From: Sabulibacter ruber
GTDB taxonomy: Bacteria; Bacteroidota; Bacteroidia; Cytophagales; Hymenobacteraceae
Length of the DNA: 64,000 nt
Assembly (NCBI RefSeq): GCF_017355955.1
Contig: NZ_JAFFID010000004.1
Span: 247,390-311,389 of the forward strand
Reading direction: 5' to 3'
Positions 38,152 to 46,699 of this stretch are shown here, piece after piece. How positions within the stretch are numbered: the stretch's first letter is position 1; every line of letters starts with the position of its first letter. The notes beneath the pieces were generated by a model that ran no database searches, was not told the DNA's origin, and was given only the letters and a program-made list of their open reading frames with translations. The position numbers and the translations under genes are program-made.

Positions 38152-39210
38152 CTAGGGGATGATCTTATTGTCTCTGAGCGTCTGGAACGTTTGCAGCATG
38201 TGCTCAATGCTGTCAAGGTGCATTTCATGGAAGCCATACCGCCGGGCTTTGTTCACGTCAAAGAAGGCATCGTATTCGGTGTTGAAAATAAAATCCCCGA
38301 AGCCCCATTGCACTAACTTGTCCAGCTTGTAGGGTTGTAGGCCGTATTTCTGCACCATCTGGTCCCAGAGCGGACCTTTGTCGGCCATGTACTCCTGCAG
38401 GGAGAACGTCTGGGGCTGATCGATCTCCACGCCAAAGAACTCCCCGAATTTCTTCCAGGCCTGTTCCCACCGGAAGACATCGCCGTTGGTGATGTTGAAG
38501 ATCTCCTCCCGCGTGTTCTGGTTCAAGGCGGCCCATTCCATGCTCTTGGACAGCACCTCAACCCCGGTTACGTTCACCACCACCTGATACGCCCTGGGCG
38601 TACCCGGAAAACGCATGGCCACGTTAAGTTCCTTGCACATACTGGCGTACGCGGCAATAAGGTTAGACAGGTTCATTGGGTTGCCCACCGTGAAGCCGAT
38701 GACAATATCGGGCCGTAGGGCAGTCCAGCTCCATTTTTTGCCTTTTGATGCCTGCCGCAGGAAATCTTCCTGGCTGTAGTAGAAGTTGGGCGGAAAGGTA
38801 CGCAAATCGGTTTCCTTGGCAGGGGTTTTATAGATGCCCAGGTGGGCTCCATACGCCTTGCCGCCCTGAATAAAGGTGACATGCTCAAAATTGGGGGCTA
38901 CCTGTTCTATGCCGTTGATGAGGTTTTCCAGCAGAGCAAGGTTCACACTGGTTTGTTCGGCCAGGGTTTTGTTTTCAATATAGGAGGCGAAAAACACGTG
39001 GGTTACGCCTTTCAGCTCGTCGGCTTTGGCCTGTACTGCGTTGGGGTCCAGCAGATCCAGGGGCACAAACGTGGCCGGGGTTTCATAGTGCAGCGGAGTG
39101 CGGGAGGTGACAATCACGTCCCAATTACCGGTTTGGGTCAGGTACTGGGCCAGGTTGCTACCAATAATTCCGTTGCCTCCGGCCACCAAAGCAGTTTTCT
39201 TGTTGTTCAT
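38152..39210 (-). CDS. PRISE-like SDR family oxidoreductase
   Basis: This 352-residue NAD(P)-dependent short-chain dehydrogenase has an N-terminal ALVAGGNGIIGSNLA glycine motif (residues 8-22). The pattern TFIQGGKAYGAH followed by NFYYSQEDFL and WTALRPDIVIGF marks the PRISE group (progesterone 5-beta-reductase/iridoid synthase-like), whose bacterial members reduce enones. The true substrate is unknown. It is encoded just upstream of the Tat-exported reductase and is itself cytosolic. Confidence 0.85.
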   Translation of the reverse strand: MNNKKTALVAGGNGIIGSNLAQYLTQTGNWDVIVTSRTPLHYETPATFVPLDLLDPNAVQAKADELKGVTHVFFASYIENKTLAEQTSVNLALLENLINGIEQVAPNFEHVTFIQGGKAYGAHLGIYKTPAKETDLRTFPPNFYYSQEDFLRQASKGKKWSWTALRPDIVIGFTVGNPMNLSNLIAAYASMCKELNVAMRFPGTPRAYQVVVNVTGVEVLSKSMEWAALNQNTREEIFNITNGDVFRWEQAWKKFGEFFGVEIDQPQTFSLQEYMADKGPLWDQMVQKYGLQPYKLDKLVQWGFGDFIFNTEYDAFFDVNKARRYGFHEMHLDSIEHMLQTFQTLRDNKIIP

Positions 39211-39642
39211 ACTTCCGGGTAAGGTTCTTCCTCCAACATACGGGTTTGAGGCTGATTCATCCGATATCTTATGAAGTAATTGCGGTTTCCCGGCAGGAAG
39301 TAAGTTTCACGGGAAAACTCTTAGTAGGCGGTTATCTGCTGGTTTACACAGGTCAGCTTTGCCCGACTAAAAGTAGGCAAGTGTGTTTTACAGCCCTTTT
39401 CAAGAAACCAGGCCTGAAACAGCTAAGAACTTGCGCCTGTTTAGGGAGAAGCGAAACGGAGAAACAAGAGCTGGAAATTAGCCACAGTCGTTGTGTGGAT
39501 TAGGTGACAGTTATCGGTTGTTAGGGCTAATTCTCTTCTATTATTAATATTGCTGCAATAGAGCAGATAAAACCGTTTACGGCCCGTTTTCAGAAAAACA
39601 GGTCGTAAACGGTTGCAGAGCCACTCTCAAATCATATGGCGA
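39211..39642. other. Intergenic region with one dispersed repeat copy
   Basis: The 432 bases between the SDR gene and the serine hydrolase gene hold no convincing ORF. They contain copy C of the 30-base repeat, here extended by perfect arms (AACCGTTTACG and CGTAAACGGTT, 39571-39613) that make a large hairpin. It may also act as a terminator for the serine hydrolase transcript. Confidence 0.5.
39573..39602 (-). repeat. Dispersed palindromic intergenic repeat, copy C
   Basis: On the minus strand it reads CCTGTTTTTCTGAAAAC followed by GGGCCGTAAACGG, matching copies A and B at 4.4-4.6 kb. Here the outer arms are also complementary, so the whole of 39571-39613 can fold as one hairpin. Confidence 0.6.
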
Positions 39643-41361
39643 TCAACGCCGGCTGATGGATTCGTTCAGTCTGGTGAATCTGATGTTTCTGACCACCGGA
39701 TTGCTGTAGTCAAGGGCGGTGACTTTCCCGGCTTTATCGCGCAGGAACCGCACGGTTACCCCACCAAGCTGATAGGTGTCTCGGTCAACGGGAGTAAAGC
39801 TGAATCCCGCGCCGGGCGCATCGTTGGCGCGGCCCTTCAAGCCATCTTTTCCGGCAGTCATGTCAAAAAACGCCCCTAGTTCATCGCTTACGAATCGGCC
39901 TGCCAAGGCTTGCAGATCAGTGGCGGAGGGGGTGTAGGGCTTCACGCGGCGATATTGTGAGATTTGCCCTTCCATAGATTTGAGTTCTAGTTGGTCTAGA
40001 GACGGGAAGTGAAGCTCAAACTCGTCCTGCGACATGAATTGCACGAAAGCGCCAGAGCGGCGGTATTTATCTTTAGCCACTGGCAGTAGAATGGGCCCAC
40101 CTGCCACCCTGAACCGGTCACGGTCCACTGCCAGGCGCAGCAATTTACCGGTTTTCTCATTGATGAAAAGCCCCGCTTTGGTTTTCGCTTCCTGGAGGGC
40201 ATCGCCGGTGAGGGCAGGGGGCGTGCCGGCTACGGCTTTCTGGGAGTCTGCATACGTCACAAACAGGTCAGCAACCCGCTCCGCGATGCCTGTGGCCGGC
40301 ATGGCGTCTGAATTACAAAGGACAGCAATGGAAATGCCTTGCTCCGGAAAACGGCCCAGCCAGGAGTGATACCCGGCCGCGCCACCGGAATGCCATACCT
40401 CTTTCACCCCACGAAAGGTCTCCAGGAACAGGCCCCGGGCGTAGCCAAGCTTTCTGCCGTTGTTAAGCTTTGCCGGCTCCTGCAGCTTGTCACTGACGAA
40501 CTTACTGAGGCGATTGTTTGTGAGGGCATCGTTCCAGATAACAAGGTCGTTGGCCGTGCTGAGGATAGCGCCGCCACCTCTGTCATTGCCCCAGTACATA
40601 TCCTGTTTCCAGCCGTCTTTCTTTTTCTCGTACGCAAGAGCACGGTTCTTTATGACATCGGTCATATCCACCACGTAAGAGGTAGACTTCATCCCGAGCG
40701 GCTCAAACAGGCGCTTTTGCATGAACTCGGCAAAGGACATTCCGCTCGTACGCGCCACAATTTCCGTTAGAAGCACGTAGCCGCTGTTTGAATAAGACCA
40801 CTCCTCGCCGGGTTTGAAATTGAGGCCACGCTGACGCAGAATCAGGGTAAGAGCATCAGGCTTTCCGTTGGCCAGCGGCAACATCCCCGTCCAGTCCCGA
40901 AGCCCGCTGGTATGCGTGAGCAGGTGATCTAGCGTGATCTTCTGGCCATAATCGGGTAGCTCCGGGAGGTACTTGCGAATGTCTTCGGTAAGCGATAACC
41001 GGTTCTCTTCCACCAGCAGGAGGGTGGCCGCCGCTATAAACTGTTTCCTGACCGACCCGATATCAAAGATGGAGTTGGTAGTGATGGGGGCATCGCGCTC
41101 AAGATCGGCAGAGCCGTACCCTCGGTTGAAAACGACTTTCCCGTTCTGCGAAACCGCGCAGGAACAGCCGGGCTTTTCCTTCGTGGCCCAACTGAAGATC
41201 TTCTCAAGCTCAGCGGTTTTGTCCTGCGCATACATTGGCACGCTCACCAGAAAGGTAGAGAGCACGGTTAAAACGGAAAGGAAGCCTTTTAGAGTCAATT
41301 TTGTTGATGCTTGACTCTGCAAGTGACAGGGTTTTGGGGTGTTGATGACTTGTAGTTTCAT
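39643..41361 (-). CDS. Serine hydrolase, class C beta-lactamase/penicillin-binding protein family
   Basis: The protein has a signal-like segment (LKGFLSVLTVLSTFLVSVPMY) and a beta-lactamase-type serine hydrolase domain. The active-site SxxK is in FDIGSVRKQF (about residue 100), the YxN in WSYSNSGYVLL and the third motif in WHSGGAAGYH. A C-terminal beta-rich domain follows, as in many Bacteroidota members. Likely a periplasmic peptidase or esterase rather than a true beta-lactamase. I chose the ATG at 41361 (MKLQVINTP, 572 residues). The frame stays open 71 codons further upstream, but that stretch crosses an operator palindrome and has no family counterpart. Expression is probably under the regulator encoded at 44.4 kb. 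Confidence 0.88.
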   Translation of the reverse strand: MKLQVINTPKPCHLQSQASTKLTLKGFLSVLTVLSTFLVSVPMYAQDKTAELEKIFSWATKEKPGCSCAVSQNGKVVFNRGYGSADLERDAPITTNSIFDIGSVRKQFIAAATLLLVEENRLSLTEDIRKYLPELPDYGQKITLDHLLTHTSGLRDWTGMLPLANGKPDALTLILRQRGLNFKPGEEWSYSNSGYVLLTEIVARTSGMSFAEFMQKRLFEPLGMKSTSYVVDMTDVIKNRALAYEKKKDGWKQDMYWGNDRGGGAILSTANDLVIWNDALTNNRLSKFVSDKLQEPAKLNNGRKLGYARGLFLETFRGVKEVWHSGGAAGYHSWLGRFPEQGISIAVLCNSDAMPATGIAERVADLFVTYADSQKAVAGTPPALTGDALQEAKTKAGLFINEKTGKLLRLAVDRDRFRVAGGPILLPVAKDKYRRSGAFVQFMSQDEFELHFPSLDQLELKSMEGQISQYRRVKPYTPSATDLQALAGRFVSDELGAFFDMTAGKDGLKGRANDAPGAGFSFTPVDRDTYQLGGVTVRFLRDKAGKVTALDYSNPVVRNIRFTRLNESISRR

Positions 41362-41417
41362 AAGCTTATGATGTTTAAGAATGGAAGATGCTGAGGTATG
41401 AGGCTTTGATAAAAAGA

Positions 41418-41434
41418 ACTTTGAATTACAAAGT
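41418..41434. promoter_or_regulatory. Operator palindrome ACTTTG-N5-CAAAGT, copy 1
   Basis: ACTTTGAATTACAAAGT is a perfect dyad 57 bases upstream of the serine hydrolase start. It is the same motif found before two genes of the neighbouring membrane-protein set. It probably binds the winged-helix regulator encoded at 44389-44697. Confidence 0.65.
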
Positions 41435-41557
41435 GAATACCCAAAAAAAGAGCAGAGAAAGTTAGAGGAAGTACCTACCAGTGCAAATGCATACCTGAAA
41501 GGCGAGAGGTGAATTGCGAGGTAGTACATGGTATAAAAGGCAGTGAAAGAATTGTGG

Positions 41558-42331
41558 TTACTTGGCTTTGTCATAGGCTTCCAGGCATTTGTCTAAGGGT
41601 TGTCCTTCTTGGTGGATACAGTCACAAAAAGTAAGGCACGCCTGCGGGTTTTGCTTGTCCTTACATTGCATGGTGCAATCTTTTAGCATATTGTGGGGCA
41701 TTATTTCAAAAGCATTGGTTAAAAACAGGACTACCAGCGCAACGGTGGTTACCACCCCGGCAAAGAACTTCGTGGGGAACGTGTTATTGAGGTCATTCCA
41801 CTTAGGAAATCCTTGCTGGCTGGCACCATGATTAAATGGCAGAATGAATTTCCAGGTATGGTAGTACCAGCAGAGCAGATACAGATTGGCCAGGACCATG
41901 AGCGGGGAGGTGATGAGTGATCCATCGAAACGCACGGCAAGCGACAGAATGCAGATGTTTAAGATGATAGGGAAGTAAATGACTGCTCCCAGGATTGCCG
42001 TACGGGGAACCAGTAGTAAAACCGCTGCCGTAACCTGCATGATCCCAATCATGGTGTAGTAATAACCCGTGTGGTAAACGGCTTCCAGGTAATTGCCCAT
42101 TGGATGGTTAACCGACAAAACCGTGAACCGCTCCCCCAGGATTTTTACCAACCCAGAAGGGATAAAGCCGGCCGCCAAAGCCACTCTGCAGAAAATGGCA
42201 AACAGCCATAACCACCTGTTTTCTCTGGCTTGGGAATGGAGTTGGTCTAACCTTAAAGAAAGAGACATGGTCTGTTTGGGGTATGCCACCGGTTTGCTTT
42301 CTCCTGGCTTGGTTAAGACCTGATAACCCAA
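41558..42331 (-). CDS. DoxX-like membrane protein with C-terminal twin CX3C motif
   Basis: A 257-residue protein with about five membrane segments. The first is FAIFCRVALAAGFIPSGLVK, resembling the DoxX/DoxD family, followed by VTAAVLLLVPRTAILGAVIY and later segments. After the last segment (TTVALVVLFLTNAFEIM) comes a Cys-rich tail with C-x3-C-x8-C-x3-C-x-C and one more Cys, which could form disulfides or bind metal. The first ATG overlaps the upstream gene by 19 bases. The ATG at 42268 (MSLSLRLDQL) would remove the overlap and is a plausible start. Function unknown. Confidence 0.7.
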   Translation of the reverse strand: MGYQVLTKPGESKPVAYPKQTMSLSLRLDQLHSQARENRWLWLFAIFCRVALAAGFIPSGLVKILGERFTVLSVNHPMGNYLEAVYHTGYYYTMIGIMQVTAAVLLLVPRTAILGAVIYFPIILNICILSLAVRFDGSLITSPLMVLANLYLLCWYYHTWKFILPFNHGASQQGFPKWNDLNNTFPTKFFAGVVTTVALVVLFLTNAFEIMPHNMLKDCTMQCKDKQNPQACLTFCDCIHQEGQPLDKCLEAYDKAK

Positions 42332-42600
42332 TCATCCACCATGTCGCCAAGGTCACTCACGCCCAGGGTGAACATGACGATAGCTACGAACAGGATGACT
42401 TTCACTGCCAGTGGAATAGAGAAACCGAATCTGCTCTGAAGCAGCTGGTTGGTTGGCGGAGCGTAAATAAATGCAAGCACAAAGTAGGCAATACCTGGTA
42501 CAGGATGTATCAATACTACATTGATGACCCCAATCACAAATAGGGTAAAGGCGAATACCCAACTGAAAATACTGCTTATGTTAATTGTCTTATCCATCAC
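42313..42600 (-). CDS. Small membrane protein of unknown function
   Basis: A 95-residue protein with three predicted membrane segments (SIFSWVFAFTLFVIGVINVV, GIAYFVLAFIYA and LAVKVILFVAIVMFTL) and a short acidic C-terminal region. I recognise no family. It is in the same orientation and close to the DoxX-like gene downstream and the DUF4153 gene upstream, so it may belong to one operon. Confidence 0.65.
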   Translation of the reverse strand: MMDKTINISSIFSWVFAFTLFVIGVINVVLIHPVPGIAYFVLAFIYAPPTNQLLQSRFGFSIPLAVKVILFVAIVMFTLGVSDLGDMVDDWVIRS

Positions 42601-42688
42601 TCGTTTTCTTTAGTTTTTCAAAACCTAAGGCTAAATCAGACTTACGGATTCAAGCCCTTGCAGAAGGTGAAGGGCTATTGGCGTTTTC

Positions 42689-43933
42689 TTATTCAAATCC
42701 GAAAAGCAGGGGGAAAATGAACACTACCACAATGGTCCAGACAAAGTACACCGGCAAGTACAGGGTAATGGCTCTGCCGACTTCGGTAATTGCTGCTTTC
42801 TTCCTGATTGTTTTGAACAGCATCACGGTAACCAACAGCAGGTGCACTAAGATGAGAACATTCCCGCCTAGCACCGCCAATCGGTTAGGGGTGATGCCCC
42901 ACTCTGAAATCCGGAAGGAAATGGCTGAGAGCGCAATACCGTTCACTACCACCGTGACAATTGATAGCAGAAGGAGTACCCATGCCCCCGAAGCAGGTTT
43001 GCCTTGGGTGGAGTTTTCGGCCACGGAGAAGAAAATCAGGGCCATCACCCCAATGAGCAGTACGTTGAAGAGTAGCAGGAACTCCCGGTCATTGTAAGGG
43101 TCTTTGCCGGAGAAAATAATAGCCCCCAAATAGATGACCAGCATCACCAATACCAACGGACTGAAGATCTTGGCAATTACCGGCGATACTTTGTTGACCA
43201 GTTGTGGATTGGTTTGAGTCAGGAAAGACGCTACAATTGGCACGGCCGGTAACCCAAAAGCCACCACATACTCAAAGTAAAACTTCTCAATCTGGAACCC
43301 GATCAGGGAAAACAAGCCAATGGTAATGCCCGTCATGATTCCGCCGGCAATCACCAACAGCGCCGACATCACGGCCAAGTCGCCGTTAAAGCGTAGGAAG
43401 CTGAGCCGTTTCTGGTAATCGCCCAGTTCATTACCGGCAAACGAAACCCCAAGGATCACCCACAGCAGCAGCGGCAAATGGATGCAGGCCAATACCAGAG
43501 TGTCACTGTTAGGGTTGTTTGGCAGGAAGTTGATATACACCAGGCAGGCCACAATTGCCCCAGCCAGAACGGCTATTCTGGTTACGGTTAGGTTGTTCTT
43601 CCAGGCAAAGTACGCTGCCAGGAAGGGGAACACCAGAAAACTGATATGTCTGGGATAAAAGTACTCTTCGTTGATGTTGAAGATGGCGGGGAATTTGGCA
43701 AACAGGCCCGCTATGAGGGAAGCGATTACCACAAACAAGAACTCCTTTCTGGAACCCCAGGAAATATCATCTGATTCGTAGTTCAGGCGCTCATTCCAAT
43801 AATCGGCCAGGATATTCCCTTTCAGTTCAGGGTATAGACCGCTGAATTCCCGTTTAAAGGGGGCTTTGTTGCCCCGGTACAACTTCTCAAGTTGCCTGGG
43901 GTTTTGTAAGTTGGAAAGTATTTGATCACGCAT
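42689..43933 (-). CDS. DUF4153-type membrane protein
   Basis: A 414-residue integral membrane protein with an N-terminal soluble region (LSNLQNPRQLEKLYRGNKAP) and about eleven hydrophobic segments. The N-terminal pattern and the segment SKDPYNDREFL-like loop (FSGKDPYNDREFLLLFNVLL) fit Bacteroidota DUF4153 proteins, which have no known function. It lies downstream of a small membrane-protein gene and two genes with operator palindromes. Co-regulation is an inference from position. Confidence 0.8.
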   Translation of the reverse strand: MRDQILSNLQNPRQLEKLYRGNKAPFKREFSGLYPELKGNILADYWNERLNYESDDISWGSRKEFLFVVIASLIAGLFAKFPAIFNINEEYFYPRHISFLVFPFLAAYFAWKNNLTVTRIAVLAGAIVACLVYINFLPNNPNSDTLVLACIHLPLLLWVILGVSFAGNELGDYQKRLSFLRFNGDLAVMSALLVIAGGIMTGITIGLFSLIGFQIEKFYFEYVVAFGLPAVPIVASFLTQTNPQLVNKVSPVIAKIFSPLVLVMLVIYLGAIIFSGKDPYNDREFLLLFNVLLIGVMALIFFSVAENSTQGKPASGAWVLLLLSIVTVVVNGIALSAISFRISEWGITPNRLAVLGGNVLILVHLLLVTVMLFKTIRKKAAITEVGRAITLYLPVYFVWTIVVVFIFPLLFGFE

Positions 43934-43979
43934 GGCTCTATTGTTTAAATGCTTGTATGAAGATTGCTTTTCTGCATGC

Positions 43980-44312
43980 TTAATCCCACATAGTACCGTC
44001 TAAGCCCAGCACTACTCCTAGCCAAAGACCAACAAGGTAAACGCCTATGCCTAAAAGGACAGCCAATACTCTGTTGAAGCCACGGGCACTCTGGTACATC
44101 ATAAAGGCGTAAAAGGCGCCGCCTGCCGCTCCTGCTAAAGGGATAATGATAAGTGGTCTAACCATCCAGTACTTTCCCCAGGCTGGGCTTGGCGCATCTG
44201 CCCCAACTACAAAGAATAAGGCAACAAGTAGGGCAATTACAGCACCCACTACCACTGGTTTTACTGGTGCTAGTGGAGGGTTGGTTTGTGTGGTTGTGTT
44301 TTTCTGCGTCAT
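43980..44312 (-). CDS. Small membrane protein of unknown function
   Basis: A 110-residue protein with a Thr/Pro-rich N-terminus and three or four membrane segments (VVVGAVIALLVALFFVV, PLIIIPLAGAAGGAFYAFMM, VLLGIGVYLVGLWLGVVLG) ending in GLDGTMWD. Proteins of this form occur in many Bacteroidota, with no established role. An ACTTTG-N5-CAAAGT palindrome lies 44 bases upstream of its start, so it is probably controlled by the adjacent regulator. Confidence 0.7.
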   Translation of the reverse strand: MTQKNTTTQTNPPLAPVKPVVVGAVIALLVALFFVVGADAPSPAWGKYWMVRPLIIIPLAGAAGGAFYAFMMYQSARGFNRVLAVLLGIGVYLVGLWLGVVLGLDGTMWD

Positions 44313-44355
44313 GGTTTTATAAGTTAGATTATGTGATTCGGTTTGTGGTTAAAGT

Positions 44356-44372
44356 ACTTTGAAATACAAAGT
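44356..44372. promoter_or_regulatory. Operator palindrome ACTTTG-N5-CAAAGT, copy 2
   Basis: ACTTTGAAATACAAAGT is a perfect dyad between the regulator gene and the small membrane protein gene, 44 bases upstream of the latter's start. It is preceded by TAAAGT, as is copy 3. Confidence 0.7.
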
Positions 44373-44388
44373 AATGGGGTAAAAAAAA

Positions 44389-44697
44389 TTAGTCGTTCTG
44401 CCGGTTGTTCAAAATTAGTTGCTCTAAAGCATCTAAATGGCTTTTGAAGGCTTGGCGGCCCGCATCGGTGGCAAGGTAGGTAGTTTGGGGCTTACGGCCT
44501 ACAAACTGCTTTTCCACCCGCAGGTACTCGGCTTCTTCCAGCGCACGCAAGTGACTGGCCAGATTGCCGTCAGTTAATTGCAGGGTTTCTTTCAGGGTGT
44601 TGAAATCAACCTTGTCTTCCACCATCAGCACCGACATAATGCCCAACCGGGCTCTGCTTTCAAAAGCTTTGTTTATATTTTCAAGAAACGTTTTCAA
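44389..44697 (-). CDS. Winged-helix transcriptional regulator
   Basis: A helix-turn-helix regulator of about 102 residues with a MarR/ArsR-like winged helix. RARLGIMSVLMVEDKVDFNT, the recognition region LQLTDGNLASHLRALEEAEY and the wing VEKQFVGRKPQTTYLATDAG are clear. I chose the TTG start at 44697 (LKTFLENINKAFESR), which falls 7 bases after the upstream stop. The frame is open to an ATG at 44760, but that stretch is Cys-rich and overlaps the upstream gene. It is probably co-transcribed with the membrane protein gene upstream and is the best candidate to bind the three ACTTTG-N5-CAAAGT palindromes, including one before its own operon. Confidence 0.85.
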   Translation of the reverse strand: MKTFLENINKAFESRARLGIMSVLMVEDKVDFNTLKETLQLTDGNLASHLRALEEAEYLRVEKQFVGRKPQTTYLATDAGRQAFKSHLDALEQLILNNRQND

Positions 44698-44704
44698 AAG
44701 ACGT

Positions 44705-45331
44705 CTATCGCTCGTATTTAAAGTACAACAGCGCACCGTACACAATGTGCAGCACACCAAACCCTATTGTCCAGGACAGCAACCCGTACCCTACAAAGAA
44801 GCTGGACAATAACCCCAAAACCAACTCGCAAATACCCAAATACCTAATATCACTGAACGTATACTTGCTGCCGTTAATCAGGGCCAAACCGTAGAAAACC
44901 AGCATAGCCGGGGCAACTAAGTACAAAATTCCGTGGTAAAGCAGCACGCCGCAAAACACCCCGCCCGCAGCCAGCGGAATGGCCAGGTTCCACAGCAACC
45001 TCTTTGATTGGTTATCCCAGATGCGCTGATTGTTGGTACGGGCCCGGCGGATGGTAAAGAAAGAGGCCAACCCTAGGGCTACTACCAATACACCAAGTGC
45101 CACGGTTAATAAGAAAAGGATAATCTCCTGGTTGAGCACAAAGTCCCTGCTGCTTCCCTGGTAGGCAATGTCATGCTTTCCAAAGTACCAAATTACTACA
45201 CCAGCCCCCGCAAGTGCCGAAAGCCCCGCCGAAATACCTGAAAGTCCGCTAAGAGAAATAAACCGCGAAGAGCGATCCATGATGTTGCGGATCTCGTGTA
45301 GTGCTGCTAATTGTTCTTGCTGCTGATTCAT
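44705..45331 (-). CDS. Membrane protein encoded with the regulator
   Basis: The 208-residue protein has a polar N-terminus (NQQQEQLAALHEIRNIMDRS) and six predicted membrane segments in three pairs. No family with a known function is recognised. Similar proteins are commonly coupled to winged-helix regulators in Bacteroidota, and here the regulator follows by 7 bases. The operator palindrome lies only 8 bases upstream of the ATG, so binding would cover the transcription or translation start and suggests autoregulation of this two-gene operon. Confidence 0.75.
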   Translation of the reverse strand: MNQQQEQLAALHEIRNIMDRSSRFISLSGLSGISAGLSALAGAGVVIWYFGKHDIAYQGSSRDFVLNQEIILFLLTVALGVLVVALGLASFFTIRRARTNNQRIWDNQSKRLLWNLAIPLAAGGVFCGVLLYHGILYLVAPAMLVFYGLALINGSKYTFSDIRYLGICELVLGLLSSFFVGYGLLSWTIGFGVLHIVYGALLYFKYER

Positions 45332-45339
45332 TTTAAAGT

Positions 45340-45356
45340 ACTTTGCGATTCAAAGT
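45340..45356. promoter_or_regulatory. Operator palindrome ACTTTG-N5-CAAAGT, copy 3
   Basis: ACTTTGCGATTCAAAGT is a perfect dyad just upstream of the two-gene operon that encodes the regulator. It overlaps TAACTTTG on the minus strand, which fits the Bacteroidota -7 pattern TAnnTTTG. Confidence 0.7.
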
Positions 45357-45810
45357 TACAAATCATTTACGTAATGTCAATAGAGGAGGATGAACTATTT
45401 TGTAAAATCGATTTAGGGCTGGATTACCTTGGTTAGCAGGAACAACGCCGCTTTTTGGCTTGAGATTACCCGAAGTAAGGGATTGTGTATTAAGCAATTC
45501 AAAGGTTGTAAGTAACGGTTCCAACTTCTGAGTAGCCTGATGATACTCTCACTTAACCACTACCACCAGATTGAGCAAGGCTACATCTGTCCAGGTTTTC
45601 CAAGTGCATAAAAAAAGCAGGGCCATCAAGATTTACACCGGCATGGGCAGTAATGGGTTGGCAGTCTATGAGCAATGGCTATATTAGCTGTTAATAGATT
45701 TTGGGAGGGATGTTGCCGATTGGAATAGGGAAGGGTAAGATGGCTTGGAAAACAGTTATCTGGTCTCCATCCAAAGTGCCAATAACCGGAACAGCTCCAT
45801 ATACACAATA
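45357..45810. other. Intergenic region before the cassette-like genes
   Basis: These 454 bases lie between the regulator operon and the first cassette-like gene. I see no convincing ORF (the only 60-codon frame lacks any domain) and no hairpin comparable to the attC-like sites. Base composition changes towards AT at the end. Confidence 0.4.
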
Positions 45811-45829
45811 GTTGGGCTTAATTTAAATT

Positions 45830-46699
45830 ATGAAGCAACTTATTATTCTATTACTTATTTTAGCCATACTACCCTTGGCATGTAAAGACACAAAAAGTAA
45901 TGGTGAACATACAGATACTATCCAAAGCTTAGAAAATAAAGCAACTGAATTTAGTATAAATGATTTTAGTGATTCTTTTAAGGGAGTTTGGTTGCCAAAG
46001 GAATATGTACAATCATTAATCGAAACTATGTCAGCTTATATCTCCTCAAAATTCATCCCCGACATAGCGGAGCTACAGATTAACCCCATTAAAATTTCAG
46101 GAGACACTTTAGAGGTCAATTCAAGCCTAAGAAACCACGAAGGGTATGCCTTCAAGATTTGGTTTACAAATCAATCCTTACAAAGCAATGTGAGGGATTG
46201 GGAAAATGGGGAGTATACTTCTCAATGGCAGTACAGCACCAAACAGGACACTTCGCTATCTCTCATTAAAAGAGATAAAACTGGAAAAATAGTGAATACC
46301 ATAGAATTTGTGCGGGTCAGCGGCGGAGATAGGCTTTCAGAATTTGATGGTGAAGGGTATGGCTACCTTGCAAACAAATCAATACTCAAAGGAGATTACC
46401 TTGTTTTTGATAAAGTAGGACACAAAAAGTGGAGTGTAAATTTTGACCCTGAGAATAAAAAGATAACAGGCTATAATTTTAATTTCTATCAACTACAAAC
46501 AGACTTCGGTGTTGGACCTGAATATAAAGGAGATATGCTAATTCTCTCTCAGACGCTTGATGATTACCAAGGTTCAGAATCATTTGCTTTTAAGGTGAAA
46601 AAAGACACCATTCAACTTTGGTCAACACGTGAAGACACTATAGACTTCACCTTAAAAGAAAAGGACTTAGTATTTGAAATGGTAAAAAAGAAAAACTAA
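45830..46699 (+). CDS. Putative lipoprotein of unknown function (cassette 1)
   Basis: The 289-residue protein has a lipoprotein signal (MKQLIILLLILAILPLACKD, Cys 18). The mature part is rich in Asp, Lys and Ser and probably beta-structured. I recognise no domain. The gene is clearly AT-rich against the flanking chromosome, starts 13 bases after a GTTGGGC core and ends directly at the GCCCAAC of an attC-like site. This is the layout of an integron cassette, with the stop codon touching the recombination site. Confidence 0.8.
   Translation: MKQLIILLLILAILPLACKDTKSNGEHTDTIQSLENKATEFSINDFSDSFKGVWLPKEYVQSLIETMSAYISSKFIPDIAELQINPIKISGDTLEVNSSLRNHEGYAFKIWFTNQSLQSNVRDWENGEYTSQWQYSTKQDTSLSLIKRDKTGKIVNTIEFVRVSGGDRLSEFDGEGYGYLANKSILKGDYLVFDKVGHKKWSVNFDPENKKITGYNFNFYQLQTDFGVGPEYKGDMLILSQTLDDYQGSESFAFKVKKDTIQLWSTREDTIDFTLKEKDLVFEMVKKKN

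Noticed and set aside
39246..39503. Plus-strand ORF of 85 codons upstream of the SDR gene
   Set aside because: No domain or family pattern, and it covers the likely promoter of the minus-strand SDR gene.
45626..45808. Minus-strand ORF of 60 codons before cassette 1
   Set aside because: Composition is unlike a protein and there is no domain. It is probably a chance frame.
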